From positions 1-64,000 of the forward strand of contig REAZ01000015.1 of the NCBI GenBank assembly GCA_004294445.1: a DNA stretch of 64,000 nucleotides. The letters are read 5' to 3'. This DNA is from Cytophagales bacterium (GTDB lineage Bacteria > Bacteroidota > Bacteroidia > Cytophagales > Thermoflexibacteraceae). Positions 26,527 to 36,184 of this stretch are shown here, piece by piece. Positions within the stretch are counted from its first letter, which is position 1. Every line of letters begins with the position of its first letter. The translations under genes and the position numbers were made by a program. The notes beneath the pieces were generated by a model. That model was not told the origin of the DNA. It was given only the letters and a program-made list of their open reading frames with translations, and made no database searches.

Positions 26527-28653
26527 ATGAGCAGATTTAGCTTCCCGCGCCTCAATTTTAGCGGCAATATCAATATTGACGTACCGACAGGCAACAATTC
26601 ACGCTATTACCCACTTTCCTACTACGACCCCGTCAATGCAAAATCGTTTCTCCCCCCCCGCATCTATCTATCGGCAGCGCAAATGGAGGAAATAACAGAA
26701 AAATACGGACCCCATTTCCCCATAATAAAAGGTGAAAATGAGCAAAGCCACTATATAGAAATACAGCCAATTGATAATGCTACTATTTTTAAACAGTGGG
26801 CAGTGACTCCTTTGGGAGAGTTTGATGCAGATAAGAATTATGTCCCAATCTACGAAATAACGCAGCCACCTGATGATCCTTGGCTGGGAAACCCGCCAGG
26901 GTATTGGAATTATTGGGGCAGTATGAGCGTAACTATGTTGGACGTAAAAGTTAATAGCGTTACTTCCGAAGACGGCTTAGTGCTTACTAAGTTGCCCGAC
27001 AGATTACAGTACCTCATTGGTTCAACACTCTCCCTGAACAGCGTTGTGGATAATGACAAAACAGCAACCGCTTGTTTGGTAGAAACTGATTCTAATTTGT
27101 CTATTTATGCAGGTATTTTTAATAGCAAAATGACACTTTACAACGAAGACAAAATCATCTTTTCTGGTAAACCTCAAAAAGCATCCGCTCAAATATACAA
27201 TACGTGGAGAGTGCTTAACTGGACTCCTCCTATGGCAAGTTCGGCGACTTTCTGCGGCGTGATTCCTATAGAAGACCTCGAAGACACTGAAAACTCGCCC
27301 ATCATCACTCTTTTTAGCCAATATAATAAGCTAAATCAGAAGTTGAAAGGTGTTTTTTTTGCCTATAATGTGTTGGAAGTTTTTGAGAACAGATTTAACC
27401 CAAATCTGTACAAGGACAATAACTACCAGCCTATTAGTAACGCCGCCCAAGCCTCTGTAATTGGCAGCCTGAGCCCTTGGTACGAAGGAGATATGAAATC
27501 GAGCAGCATAGGCAGGCAGCTTGTGTCGTTTGGGCAAAACCCTATCACATTGGAAAAAGGTAAACAATACTTAGCTCCCGCCCAAGTACATTTTCAAAAA
27601 ATAAGCGAAAGTAAGGCTATTCTCTCGCTCGATTTGCTCAATACCGTCCCCGAAACCGTTACCAAATTTGTCCCGAAACCTTGCTTCCGTGGGGATGCTG
27701 CTTTTGAAACCTATCAGTTAGGCGAGTTGATAATCAATGCTTTTAGCCAAGAGAAAGAAATGGATGTTTTGAGCTTTCGCCTCGACCAAGCCAACTACGG
27801 ACGCAAACAACTATGCCTAACTTCGGGCATGATGGATTTTGTGATTACAGACAAAACCCAAATTGATTTTATAGACAATAATTATTTGCAACTCGTATGG
27901 GTAGCTGAAGCAGATGGAAAAAAAGAAAGAAAAGTGGTACTTAAAGAAACGCCCTATATGCTCATGTCCGACCAAAAAGGAATGTATGCCCAGCAAGGCG
28001 ATAACCCTACCGATGGCTTCATGAGCTACAGCCGCAACTTAGAGCCATGCACCATAAGGATATACAGCAAGGGTAAACCTGTGATCACCCCAATACCCGT
28101 TTATGTATTGGAATATCAGGTGCCAGATACAGGAGAGCAGCCTAATTTACTCTTTGCCTCTACGCCCATGATTCAGTATTTAAAAGATGGTGATACTGTA
28201 AACCTTGCAACACAGCCCGACAAACTCACCCTCACCAATAACATGGTATATTACTTTTGCACTGAAGATTTTTACCCTGCTAATGCTTTTCCAAACTTTA
28301 GCGACCCGCAGGGCAATTATGCCGTAATGGATACGGGCAGTTTCGTTTGTCTGAGGGTTTTGCCCAAGCAAGACTATACTGCCCATCAGAACGAACAAAA
28401 TATTCCTTTTGAGGTGCTTTACAAAGAAATATTTAGCCTCTATGATGTTGTTTACCCCATCATGGGGCTAATAGTTCCCTTTGATGCAGAAAATTGGCAA
28501 AATGGTACTATGGCGGGCATGACAGTACAGCGAACAGATGTAAACATTTGGGAAAGAATTGAATATATGGGGCGTTCCAGAGAGCTATCCGAAGCCCAAA
28601 GGCAACTCATATTGAAATGGGCTGCCCAGTTCAATGTCAGTCCATCGTCTTAG
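26527..28653 (+). CDS. Protein resembling the N-terminal region of VioB-type chromopyrrolate/iminophenylpyruvate dimer synthases
   Basis: A 708-residue soluble protein. It opens with FPRLNFSGNINIDVPTGNN (residues about 6-24), which I compare with the VioB start (DFPRIHFRGWARVNAPTANR, from memory). Near the C-terminus (about 640-690), FEVLYKEIFSLYDVVYPIM and SRELSEAQRQLILKW recall the VioB segment with YRHVMAYYELVYPFM and TRELSAPKARLFLKYL. VioB proteins are about 1000 residues and continue into a ferritin-like domain; this one stops where that domain would begin. So it may be a stand-alone relative of the non-ferritin part, perhaps binding haem or a substrate. It lies 73 bp after the VTT gene and 3 kb after a BBE-like oxidase. 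The resemblance is by memory only and should be treated as moderate. Confidence 0.5.
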   Translation: MSRFSFPRLNFSGNINIDVPTGNNSRYYPLSYYDPVNAKSFLPPRIYLSAAQMEEITEKYGPHFPIIKGENEQSHYIEIQPIDNATIFKQWAVTPLGEFDADKNYVPIYEITQPPDDPWLGNPPGYWNYWGSMSVTMLDVKVNSVTSEDGLVLTKLPDRLQYLIGSTLSLNSVVDNDKTATACLVETDSNLSIYAGIFNSKMTLYNEDKIIFSGKPQKASAQIYNTWRVLNWTPPMASSATFCGVIPIEDLEDTENSPIITLFSQYNKLNQKLKGVFFAYNVLEVFENRFNPNLYKDNNYQPISNAAQASVIGSLSPWYEGDMKSSSIGRQLVSFGQNPITLEKGKQYLAPAQVHFQKISESKAILSLDLLNTVPETVTKFVPKPCFRGDAAFETYQLGELIINAFSQEKEMDVLSFRLDQANYGRKQLCLTSGMMDFVITDKTQIDFIDNNYLQLVWVAEADGKKERKVVLKETPYMLMSDQKGMYAQQGDNPTDGFMSYSRNLEPCTIRIYSKGKPVITPIPVYVLEYQVPDTGEQPNLLFASTPMIQYLKDGDTVNLATQPDKLTLTNNMVYYFCTEDFYPANAFPNFSDPQGNYAVMDTGSFVCLRVLPKQDYTAHQNEQNIPFEVLYKEIFSLYDVVYPIMGLIVPFDAENWQNGTMAGMTVQRTDVNIWERIEYMGRSRELSEAQRQLILKWAAQFNVSPSS

Positions 28654-28752
28654 CCATAAAAAAACAGATGAACAACAAGCAAAAATTGGCAAACATTCCT
28701 CAAATAATTGATGAAAATTGTGTTATTTTAGAGATTTCAACGGCATAATCGC

Positions 28753-28760
28753 TATTTTTG
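28753..28760 (+). promoter_or_regulatory. -7 promoter element of acs
   Basis: TATTTTTG fits TAnnTTTG and ends 31 bp before the acs ATG at 28792. No perfect -33 box is found at 19-21 bp. Confidence 0.45.
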
Positions 28761-28791
28761 CCCAAACGATACTCCAAAACTAACATTGAAT

Positions 28792-30696
28792 ATGAAAATC
28801 AAATCTTTTGAAGAATACCTTAGCACTTACCGAAAAAGTGTAGATGACCCCGAAACTTTTTGGTCGGGCATTGCCCAAGAGTTTCACTGGCGAAAACTAT
28901 GGAAAAAAACCTTGGAATGGGACTTTAACGACTTAGATGTCAAGTGGTTTATGGGTGGGAAGCTCAATATTACTGAAAACTGCTTGGATAGGCACGTACT
29001 GACCAATCCCGATAAGGTCGCCATCATTTGGGAGCCTAACGAGCCTACTGACAATGTGGTGAAAATCACCTACAGGGAGCTATACGAAAAGGTTTGTCAA
29101 TTTGCCAACGTACTAAAAAACAATGGAGTAAAAAAAGGAGATAGAGTTTGTATCTATATGCCAATGGTGCCAGAGGCGGCTGTAGCCATGCTTGCTTGCG
29201 CGCGCATTGGGGCTATTCATTCAGTAGTTTTTGCAGGTTTTTCAGCCAATTCTTTAGCGGACAGAATAAACGATGCTACTTGCAATGTGGTCATCACTTC
29301 AGATATTGCCTACAGAGGAAATAAGACCTTAGAAGTCAAACAAATAGTAGATGAAGCCTTAGAAAAAACACCAAGTGTAAAGTGCTGCATTGTGTACCAG
29401 CGGGGGGAAGGGAAAGTAAAAATGGTAGAAGGTAGAGATACATGGTGGCATGAGGAAACAAATAAGGCAAGTAAGGAAAACGAAGCAGAAGAAATGGACT
29501 CCGAAGATGAATTATTCATACTATATACTTCTGGCTCAACGGGTAAGCCCAAAGGCGTAGTCCATACTACAGGCGGTTACATGGTCTATACCAAATTCAC
29601 TTTCGAAAACGTATTCCAATATGAAGAAAATGACGTTTTTTGGTGTACCGCAGACGTAGGCTGGATTACAGGACACTCCTATATCGTCTATGGGCCTCTT
29701 TTGGCGGGAGCTACCGTACTCATGTTTGAGGGGATTCCTACCTATCCTGACGCAGGTCGTTTCTGGAAAGTAATAGCCAAGCATAGGGTAAATATTTTCT
29801 ATACCGCCCCTACTGCCCTTCGCTCACTGATGACTTATGGGGAAGAATTTATCACGCCTTATAACCTTAGCTCTCTCAAAATATTAGGCTCGGTAGGCGA
29901 GCCTATCAACGAGGAGGCGTGGCAGTGGTATCACAAAAATATCGGAAAAGGCAAATGCCCAATTGTAGATACATGGTGGCAAACCGAAACGGGCGGCATT
30001 ATGATTTCGCCTCTCCCAAAAATTACAATTCAGAAACCAACTTTTGCCACTTTGCCACTCCCCGGTATTCAACTGATGGTGGTGGATAACAACGGCAGGG
30101 AAATTCAGGGCAACGGTATCGAGGGAAATTTGTGTATTAAGTTTCCTTGGCCTTCCATGATTCGCACTACCTACGGCGACCACGAACGCTGCAAACAGAC
30201 CTATTTTGCCACTTACAAAGGGCTATATTTTACGGGTGACGGCTGCCGCAGAGATGAAGATGGCTACTACCGCATCACAGGCAGAGTAGATGACGTAATA
30301 AATGTTTCAGGGCATAGAATAGGCACAGCAGAAGTGGAAAATGCAGTAAATCAGCATATTGCAGTGGTAGAATCTGCTGTAGTGGGCTACCCTCACGACA
30401 TCAAAGGGCAGGGAATCTATGCCTTTGTGATTTGCGAAAGCAAGCCCGCAGATGTGGCAAACTTTGTAAAGGAGGTGCTAAATGTGGTGAGCAAAGAAAT
30501 AGGAGCTATAGCAAAACCTGACGTAATCCAAGTGGTGGAAGGCTTGCCAAAAACACGTTCAGGGAAAATTATGCGCCGCATTTTGAGAAAAATTGCCGAA
30601 GGCGATACCTCGAACTTAGGCGATATTTCTACCCTGCTCGACCCAACCGTAGTGGAAGGCATCAAAAAAGGAGCAGAGGAGCTAAGGAAAAAATAA
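28792..30696 (+). CDS. acs: Acetyl-CoA synthetase
   Basis: A 634-residue AMP-forming acetate-CoA ligase. The ATP/AMP-binding P-loop is YTSGSTGKPKGVVHT near residue 243. The hinge and A8 region are TGDGCRRDEDGYYRITGRVDD and VSGHRIGTAEVENA. The A10 lysine lies in PKTRSGKIMRR near residue 603, the Lys that acetylation switches off in Acs. WWQTETGG is the acetyl-CoA synthetase-type A5 motif. The start is the ATG at 28792; the in-frame TTG two codons earlier is less likely. It lets the cell use acetate and links to the TCA cycle genes sdhAB just downstream. No acetyltransferase gene is adjacent. Confidence 0.95.
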   Translation: MKIKSFEEYLSTYRKSVDDPETFWSGIAQEFHWRKLWKKTLEWDFNDLDVKWFMGGKLNITENCLDRHVLTNPDKVAIIWEPNEPTDNVVKITYRELYEKVCQFANVLKNNGVKKGDRVCIYMPMVPEAAVAMLACARIGAIHSVVFAGFSANSLADRINDATCNVVITSDIAYRGNKTLEVKQIVDEALEKTPSVKCCIVYQRGEGKVKMVEGRDTWWHEETNKASKENEAEEMDSEDELFILYTSGSTGKPKGVVHTTGGYMVYTKFTFENVFQYEENDVFWCTADVGWITGHSYIVYGPLLAGATVLMFEGIPTYPDAGRFWKVIAKHRVNIFYTAPTALRSLMTYGEEFITPYNLSSLKILGSVGEPINEEAWQWYHKNIGKGKCPIVDTWWQTETGGIMISPLPKITIQKPTFATLPLPGIQLMVVDNNGREIQGNGIEGNLCIKFPWPSMIRTTYGDHERCKQTYFATYKGLYFTGDGCRRDEDGYYRITGRVDDVINVSGHRIGTAEVENAVNQHIAVVESAVVGYPHDIKGQGIYAFVICESKPADVANFVKEVLNVVSKEIGAIAKPDVIQVVEGLPKTRSGKIMRRILRKIAEGDTSNLGDISTLLDPTVVEGIKKGAEELRKK

Positions 30697-30863
30697 AAAA
30701 GATAGGTAAATTTGACGGACTCAAAAAAGAAATATTTACCTTAGATTTTTTCATATAACTTTTTCTATTACATTTATTCCGAAAATTCTAAAACATTTGA
30801 TTAGCACATAGAATTTTAAGAGTAATTCTCAGATTTGTCAAAATAAGTAATTCGCAATTATAT

Positions 30864-32777
30864 ATGAGGTTAGATTCTAAAATTCCCGATGGACAGTTAG
30901 CTGAAAAGTGGTACAAACACAAGTTCAATGTAAAATTGGTGAACCCAGCTAACAAGCGCAAGTATGACATTATTGTGGTAGGAACGGGCTTGGCAGGTGC
31001 GTCTGCGGCGGCTTCGTTAGCAGAGTTAGGATATAATGTCAAGGCTTTCTGTTTTCAGGACAGCCCCCGCAGGGCGCATAGCATTGCGGCACAAGGCGGC
31101 ATTAACGCTGCAAAAAATTACCAAAATGACGGCGATAGCGTTTTTAGGCTTTTCTATGACACTATCAAAGGTGGTGATTTTAGAGCAAGAGAAGGTAATG
31201 TGTACCGATTGGCAGAAGTAAGCACAAGCATCATAGACCAATGCGTGGCACAAGGCGTTCCTTTTGCCCGTGAATATGGTGGCTTGCTTTCAAACCGTTC
31301 TTTTGGCGGTTCGCAAGTTTCAAGGACTTTCTACGCCAGAGGGCAAACAGGGCAGCAGCTACTATTGGGTGCGTATAGTGCTTTGAGTCGTCAAATATCG
31401 GCAGGCAAAGTGCAGATGTTTACACGCTCAGAAATGCTTGACGTAGTGATAGTTGATGGGAAAGCACGCGGAATTGTAACCAGAAATATGGTGTCGGGAA
31501 AAATAGAATCTCATTCAGCCCATGCGGTATTGCTTTGCACAGGTGGCTATGGCAACGTCTTTTTTCTTTCTACCAATGCCATGGGGAGCAACGTAACGGC
31601 GGCATGGAGAGCGCACAAAAAAGGAGCTTTCTTTGCAAACCCTTGCTTTACGCAAATTCACCCAACTTGTATTCCCGTTTCGGGCGATCACCAATCCAAG
31701 CTGACTTTGATGTCCGAATCTCTCCGCAATGACGGCAGAGTTTGGGTGCCAAAAGCAAAAGGCGACACACGCAAACCACAGGACATTCCAGAAGCAGAAA
31801 GAGATTATTTCTTAGAAAGAAAATATCCTGCTTTCGGTAACTTAGTGCCAAGAGATATTGCTTCTCGAAATGCCAAACAAGTGTGCGATGAAGGAAGAGG
31901 CGTAGGCACAAGCGGCTTGGCTGTTTATTTGGACTTTGCAGATGCCATCAAAAGAGATAGCAAAAAAGTAGTAGAAGCAAAATACGGCAATCTTTTCGAT
32001 ATGTATCAGCAAATAACAGGGGAAAACCCTTACGAAATGCCTATGCGTATCTATCCCGCCGTTCACTATACTATGGGTGGACTTTGGGTAGATTACAACC
32101 TGATGACTACCGTACCCGGACTTTATGCACTCGGCGAAGCTAATTTCTCTGACCACGGAGCTAACCGCTTAGGGGCAAGTGCTTTGATGCAAGGATTGGC
32201 TGATGGCTACTTTGTGATTCCTTACACTGTTGGCGATTATTTGGCAAATATGCCTGCTACAAAAATAGGAACAGACCATGCCGAATTTAAGAAAGCAGAG
32301 GAAAACGTAAAAGGGCAAATTAAAAAGCTACTCAGTATCAACGGCACAAAAACCGTTGACCACTTCCACAAAGAAATGGGTAAAATTATGTGGGACTACT
32401 GCGGTATGTCCCGCGATGAGAAAGGGCTGACTTTTGCTAAAAAGCGTATGCAAGAAATTCGTGCTGAGTTTTGGCAAAATGTAAAAATTACAGGAACAAA
32501 CGAGGAGTTAAACATCACACTTGAAAAAGCGATGCGTGTAGCAGACTTCTTAGAACTTGGCGAGCTGATGATAGACGATGCCCTAAATAGGGAAGAATCT
32601 TGCGGCGGACACTTCAGAGAGGAGTACCAAACGCCCGAAGGAGAGGCAGACCGCAATGACGATAAGTTCGCTTACGTAGCTGCTTGGGAATATACAGGAG
32701 ACAATAAACCTGAAAATTTGCACAAGGAGGAATTGGTGTTTGAAAACGTAAAACTTTCAAAACGTAGTTACAAATAA
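30864..32777 (+). CDS. sdhA: Succinate dehydrogenase/fumarate reductase flavoprotein subunit
   Basis: A 637-residue FAD subunit of respiratory complex II. The FAD-binding Rossmann start is [20 protein letters not shown] (about 34-53). The covalent-FAD His lies in [15 protein letters not shown]. The dicarboxylate-binding arginine and His regions are in [21 protein letters not shown] and [11 protein letters not shown]. The long form and motifs fit the SdhA of Bacteroidota and epsilon-proteobacterial fumarate reductases, which function with a di-haem cytochrome b. sdhB follows after 93 bp. The expected sdhC gene is not upstream: the preceding gene is acs, 167 bp away. Confidence 0.95.
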   Translation: MRLDSKIPDGQLAEKWYKHKFNVKLVNPANKRKYDIIVVGTGLAGASAAASLAELGYNVKAFCFQDSPRRAHSIAAQGGINAAKNYQNDGDSVFRLFYDTIKGGDFRAREGNVYRLAEVSTSIIDQCVAQGVPFAREYGGLLSNRSFGGSQVSRTFYARGQTGQQLLLGAYSALSRQISAGKVQMFTRSEMLDVVIVDGKARGIVTRNMVSGKIESHSAHAVLLCTGGYGNVFFLSTNAMGSNVTAAWRAHKKGAFFANPCFTQIHPTCIPVSGDHQSKLTLMSESLRNDGRVWVPKAKGDTRKPQDIPEAERDYFLERKYPAFGNLVPRDIASRNAKQVCDEGRGVGTSGLAVYLDFADAIKRDSKKVVEAKYGNLFDMYQQITGENPYEMPMRIYPAVHYTMGGLWVDYNLMTTVPGLYALGEANFSDHGANRLGASALMQGLADGYFVIPYTVGDYLANMPATKIGTDHAEFKKAEENVKGQIKKLLSINGTKTVDHFHKEMGKIMWDYCGMSRDEKGLTFAKKRMQEIRAEFWQNVKITGTNEELNITLEKAMRVADFLELGELMIDDALNREESCGGHFREEYQTPEGEADRNDDKFAYVAAWEYTGDNKPENLHKEELVFENVKLSKRSYK

Positions 32778-32780
32778 TTC

Positions 32781-32863
32781 AGTTATGAATTATGAGTTGT
32801 GAATTATAAATTGTAATTCATTGGTTTCCAAACTCATAGCTTATAACTACTAACTCATAACTA
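32781..32863. repeat. Imperfect inverted repeats between sdhA and sdhB
   Basis: AGTTATGAATTATGAGTT (32781-32798) and AACTCATAGCTTATAACT (32831-32848) are complementary at 15 of 18 positions, and a third AACTCATAACT copy lies at 32852-32862. The intervening sequence is also rich in AATTATGA-type words. The stem would form in the sdhAB transcript and could modulate the ratio of the two subunits or mRNA processing. Confidence 0.5.
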
Positions 32864-32870
32864 AAAAATT

Positions 32871-33626
32871 ATGAAAATAACTCTTAAAGTTTGGCGACAA
32901 AAAAATACCCAAGACAAGGGTAAATTAGTTACATACGATATAAAAGATGCTTCCCCTGATATGTCGTTCTTAGAAATGTTTGACGTATTGAATGAAGAAC
33001 TTCTCATCAAAGGTGAAGACCCGATAGCTTTCGACCACGACTGCCGAGAGGGTATTTGCGGTGCTTGCAGTATGGTCATCAATGGGAAGCCTCACGGCCC
33101 CCTACAGACAACTACTTGTCAGCTACACATGAGGTCTTTCAAAGACGGAGATACCATAGTAGTAGAGCCTTGGAGGGCAAAACCCTTCCCTGTGCTAAAA
33201 GACTTGATAGTAGATAGAACTGCCTTTGACCGCATTATACAGTCAGGGGGATATGTTTCTGTGAATACAGGCGTAACAGTAGATGCCAACGAGATTCCAA
33301 TTCCGAAAAACATTGCTGACGAGGCTTTTGATGCTGCTACTTGCATAGGTTGCGGGGCTTGCGTTGCTGCCTGCAAAAATGCTTCAGCTATGCTGTTTGT
33401 ATCTGCCAAAGTTTCTCAATTGGCCATGCTCCCACAAGGCAAAGCAGAAAGCAAACGCAGAGTAGAAAACATGGTGGCAACTATGGACGCAGAAGGATTT
33501 GGTGCTTGCACGAACACAGGAGCGTGTGAGGCAGAATGTCCAAAGCAGATTTCCATTACCAATATAGCAAGACTAAACCGAGAGTATTTGAGTTCGAAAT
33601 TGACCTCTGAATACGTAGAAGCATAA
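32871..33626 (+). CDS. sdhB: Succinate dehydrogenase/fumarate reductase iron-sulfur subunit
   Basis: A 251-residue subunit that passes electrons from SdhA to the membrane cytochrome. The N-terminal ferredoxin-like domain carries the [2Fe-2S] cysteines in [15 protein letters not shown] (about residues 58-72). The C-terminal domain holds the [4Fe-4S] ligands in [13 protein letters not shown] (about 160-172) and the [3Fe-4S] ligands in [15 protein letters not shown] (about 213-227). It is expressed with sdhA; a strong terminator follows directly. No membrane anchor gene is found downstream. Confidence 0.95.
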   Translation: MKITLKVWRQKNTQDKGKLVTYDIKDASPDMSFLEMFDVLNEELLIKGEDPIAFDHDCREGICGACSMVINGKPHGPLQTTTCQLHMRSFKDGDTIVVEPWRAKPFPVLKDLIVDRTAFDRIIQSGGYVSVNTGVTVDANEIPIPKNIADEAFDAATCIGCGACVAACKNASAMLFVSAKVSQLAMLPQGKAESKRRVENMVATMDAEGFGACTNTGACEAECPKQISITNIARLNREYLSSKLTSEYVEA

Positions 33627-33643
33627 TTTTGCTTATATATACT

Positions 33644-33682
33644 AAAAAGATGTCATCTTTCTGGGGAGATGACATCTTTTTT
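33644..33682. terminator. Terminator between sdhB and the GLPGLI gene
   Basis: AAAAAGATGTCATCT (33644-33658) pairs with AGATGACATCTTTTT (33667-33681) around an 8-base loop, with a T run on the plus strand and an A run on the minus strand. It fits bidirectional termination of convergent genes. Confidence 0.85.
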
Positions 33683-33694
33683 AAGTTGTTAGCG

Positions 33695-34420
33695 TTAATT
33701 CCTGATAATTCTTATGCCTCCATTGCCGCCCATCTCTTTCATCTTTTCATCTACCATTTTCTTAAACTCCTCTGGAGTTATTTTTTTGCCTTCAGTAGGT
33801 ATTTTGATATCTCCCTTTTTCAACGCCTTAAAATCAATAGTAGCAGCAGTAGTAACAATTTCTCCATCATTAATATCTACCTGTAGCACCAAGCCCATCA
33901 AAGAATGAAAGCTATCTGGTCCCGCAGAAACGGGAATTTGCTCCGCATACCAAACCACAATATTTTGCTTTCTTTCTTCATTTATATAGGTCGCTTTTTT
34001 GCAAACATAGCCTTTGATAGTTTTTGTTTCATCGCTAAGTTTCCACGCATTTGCCTTCAATTCGCCCTCGATAAGAAATTTTTTGGTCATGAACTCTCTC
34101 ATTTCTACTTTCTTCTTATTGGCAAAGTCAAAGTAAAGTTCATTTTGAGGCGTAGTAAATTTTATCTGCACACCGCCATTACTTGCCTCTTCTTCGTCAT
34201 TTTCTTCCTCTACATTTTTGTAAAAGGACTCATTTTGATTGAAGAAAAGCTGCATTTTACTGGTGCGAAATTCAGGAATCATCGCCCTCATGTCTTTCTG
34301 GTCAGCGGGCAGGCGGCGGTGCATATTCACCTTTATTTCATAAATGACCGTACCTTCATTGCTCTGAGCAAAGGCAACAACACTTGCAAATACTAAAACT
34401 AAAAAAAGTAATTTTTTCAT
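33695..34420 (-). CDS. GLPGLI family secreted protein
   Basis: A 241-residue protein with a Sec signal peptide (residues 1-18, ending VAFAQ). The order of motifs fits the GLPGLI family of Bacteroidota: an early GTVIYEIKVNMH, a central IKGYVCKKATY, and WYAEQIPVSAGPDSFHSLMGLVLQVD. The name-giving GLPGLI is degraded to SLMGLV here. The family is periplasmic or outer-membrane-associated and of unknown function. The C-terminus is Lys- and Glu-rich. It is a single gene facing sdhB. Confidence 0.82.
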   Translation of the reverse strand: MKKLLFLVLVFASVVAFAQSNEGTVIYEIKVNMHRRLPADQKDMRAMIPEFRTSKMQLFFNQNESFYKNVEEENDEEEASNGGVQIKFTTPQNELYFDFANKKKVEMREFMTKKFLIEGELKANAWKLSDETKTIKGYVCKKATYINEERKQNIVVWYAEQIPVSAGPDSFHSLMGLVLQVDINDGEIVTTAATIDFKALKKGDIKIPTEGKKITPEEFKKMVDEKMKEMGGNGGIRIIRN

Positions 34421-34592
34421 GATAATGATAGTTAAATAATTTGATAGCAGCCCCCGTTAGGCACTGCTCTGCATTTTAATTAGACAAACTTACACCAAAC
34501 TTGCTATAGCTAAGGTTAATACAACTTGAAAAGCTGTTAATAGACGTTAAGCAATACTTCAAAATTCATTTCTACTCCTTACTTTTGCCTTG

Positions 34593-36131
34593 ATGAGGAC
34601 AGAGAAAAAAAATATATTGCCTTTGGTGCTTATAGCAAGTAGTATTTTTTTACTGCTTGTATTCCAATTCTTTTGGCTAAGAAAAATATATGAAGACGAG
34701 AAAAATAATTTGCAGAAAGATACAGATATTGCTTTTCGGAAAGTAATGATGGCAATGCAAGATTCTCTTTTTCGGAAAAATATGCAATCCTTGGACGGGG
34801 ATCCCTTCCGTCTAAGAGATTCTTTATCTCTAATGCCGCCTGACGTATTTTTCTCCCAAGACTGCATAAGAGTAGTACAAAAAAATAGCAAAATAGATTT
34901 GCAAAAAGATAGCTCAAAAATTTCAATTATTGCTACAAAGAAACCTGATTCTTTGCACATAGGTAGAAAAACTCAAGTGAGTGTATTTATCACCTCGAAC
35001 AAATCAGGAGATAGTACAAATCAGTTTTTTACAAAAAATATATATACAGCCTCTGCTAAGAGAGAGCAAAATTTCATCATTCGCCTGTCAGATGATTCTC
35101 TGAAAGTAGCAGACATCGCCCAAAACTATACCAATGCACTTGCAAAAATAAACCTCAATTTGCCCTTTCAAGTGAGAGCCGTACGCAGCCAAAGACAGCC
35201 ATTTCCTTACCCAGAGGAGGCAGAACAGCCCGCCGTAGGAATACTTACTTCTAAGTTTTATTGCCTGCCTCCATCTCTTACCTACCAAGCTTATATGCCT
35301 CATTATCAAATTTTTATTCTTAAAAAAATAGTCCCACAATTCCTGTTTTCTATTTTTCTCATTGGGCTTACTTCTGCTGCTTTCTATCTCATCTATGCCA
35401 ATTTGCAGCGTCAGCAGCGACTTACTATGCTCAAAAATGACTTTATCAGCAATGTAACTCACGAACTGAAAACGCCCGTTACCACCGTAAGCGTAGCCAT
35501 AGAGGCTTTGCAAAGTTTTAATGCCCTGCAAAATCCTACCCTTGCCAAAGAATATTTGGAAATATCTAAAAATGAACTTAATAGATTAGACATGCTCGTA
35601 GATAAAATTATGAAAATGGCTACTTTTGAAAGCAAAGGCGTAGAGCTAAACCTCACTCAAATAGACTTGCAAATGCTGATAAACCAGATTTTGAAGTCGA
35701 TGAAATTGCAATTTGACAAGTTTGATGCCAAGATAGATTTTACAATAGAAAGCGATAAGGCAACAAATGAAAGTACGGGCAAGTTTGCCATCAATGCCGA
35801 TGAAATTCATCTCACCAATGTTATTTACAACCTATTGGATAATGCCCTCAAGTATGGTGGGGAGCATCCTCAAATTGAGGTCAGGCTACGGTCTTTTCCC
35901 GATAAAATTATGTGTTCAGTCCAAGATAAGGGCGTAGGTATTCCTTCCGAATATAGACAAAAAATCTTTGATAAGTTTTTCAGGGTTCCCACTGGCAATA
36001 TACACAACATCAAAGGCTATGGCTTAGGGTTAAGCTATGTAGCGAGCGTAGTGAGGCAGCATAGGGGGGAAATAAATGTAACAAGCGAATTAGGCACAGG
36101 CAGTACTTTCGAGGTAACACTCCCAAGATGA
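34593..36131 (+). CDS. Two-transmembrane sensor histidine kinase
   Basis: A 512-residue kinase. Helix 1 (about 8-28, LPLVLIASSIFLLLVFQFFWL) and helix 2 (about 245-268) border a 215-residue extracytoplasmic sensor that I do not recognise. The phospho-acceptor His lies near residue 290 in NVTHELKTPVTTVSVAIEAL. The ATPase domain has NLLDNALKYGG (N box), DKGVGIPSEYRQKIFDKFF (G1/F) and GYGLGLSYV (G2). The ATG at 34593 is chosen over the TTG one codon earlier. There is no adjacent response regulator: the next gene is convergent. It is therefore an orphan kinase here. Confidence 0.92.
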   Translation: MRTEKKNILPLVLIASSIFLLLVFQFFWLRKIYEDEKNNLQKDTDIAFRKVMMAMQDSLFRKNMQSLDGDPFRLRDSLSLMPPDVFFSQDCIRVVQKNSKIDLQKDSSKISIIATKKPDSLHIGRKTQVSVFITSNKSGDSTNQFFTKNIYTASAKREQNFIIRLSDDSLKVADIAQNYTNALAKINLNLPFQVRAVRSQRQPFPYPEEAEQPAVGILTSKFYCLPPSLTYQAYMPHYQIFILKKIVPQFLFSIFLIGLTSAAFYLIYANLQRQQRLTMLKNDFISNVTHELKTPVTTVSVAIEALQSFNALQNPTLAKEYLEISKNELNRLDMLVDKIMKMATFESKGVELNLTQIDLQMLINQILKSMKLQFDKFDAKIDFTIESDKATNESTGKFAINADEIHLTNVIYNLLDNALKYGGEHPQIEVRLRSFPDKIMCSVQDKGVGIPSEYRQKIFDKFFRVPTGNIHNIKGYGLGLSYVASVVRQHRGEINVTSELGTGSTFEVTLPR

Positions 36132-36184
36132 GTGGAAATAAGAGATGTATAAGTAGGATTTTAGATGAAATATTTTATAAATTT

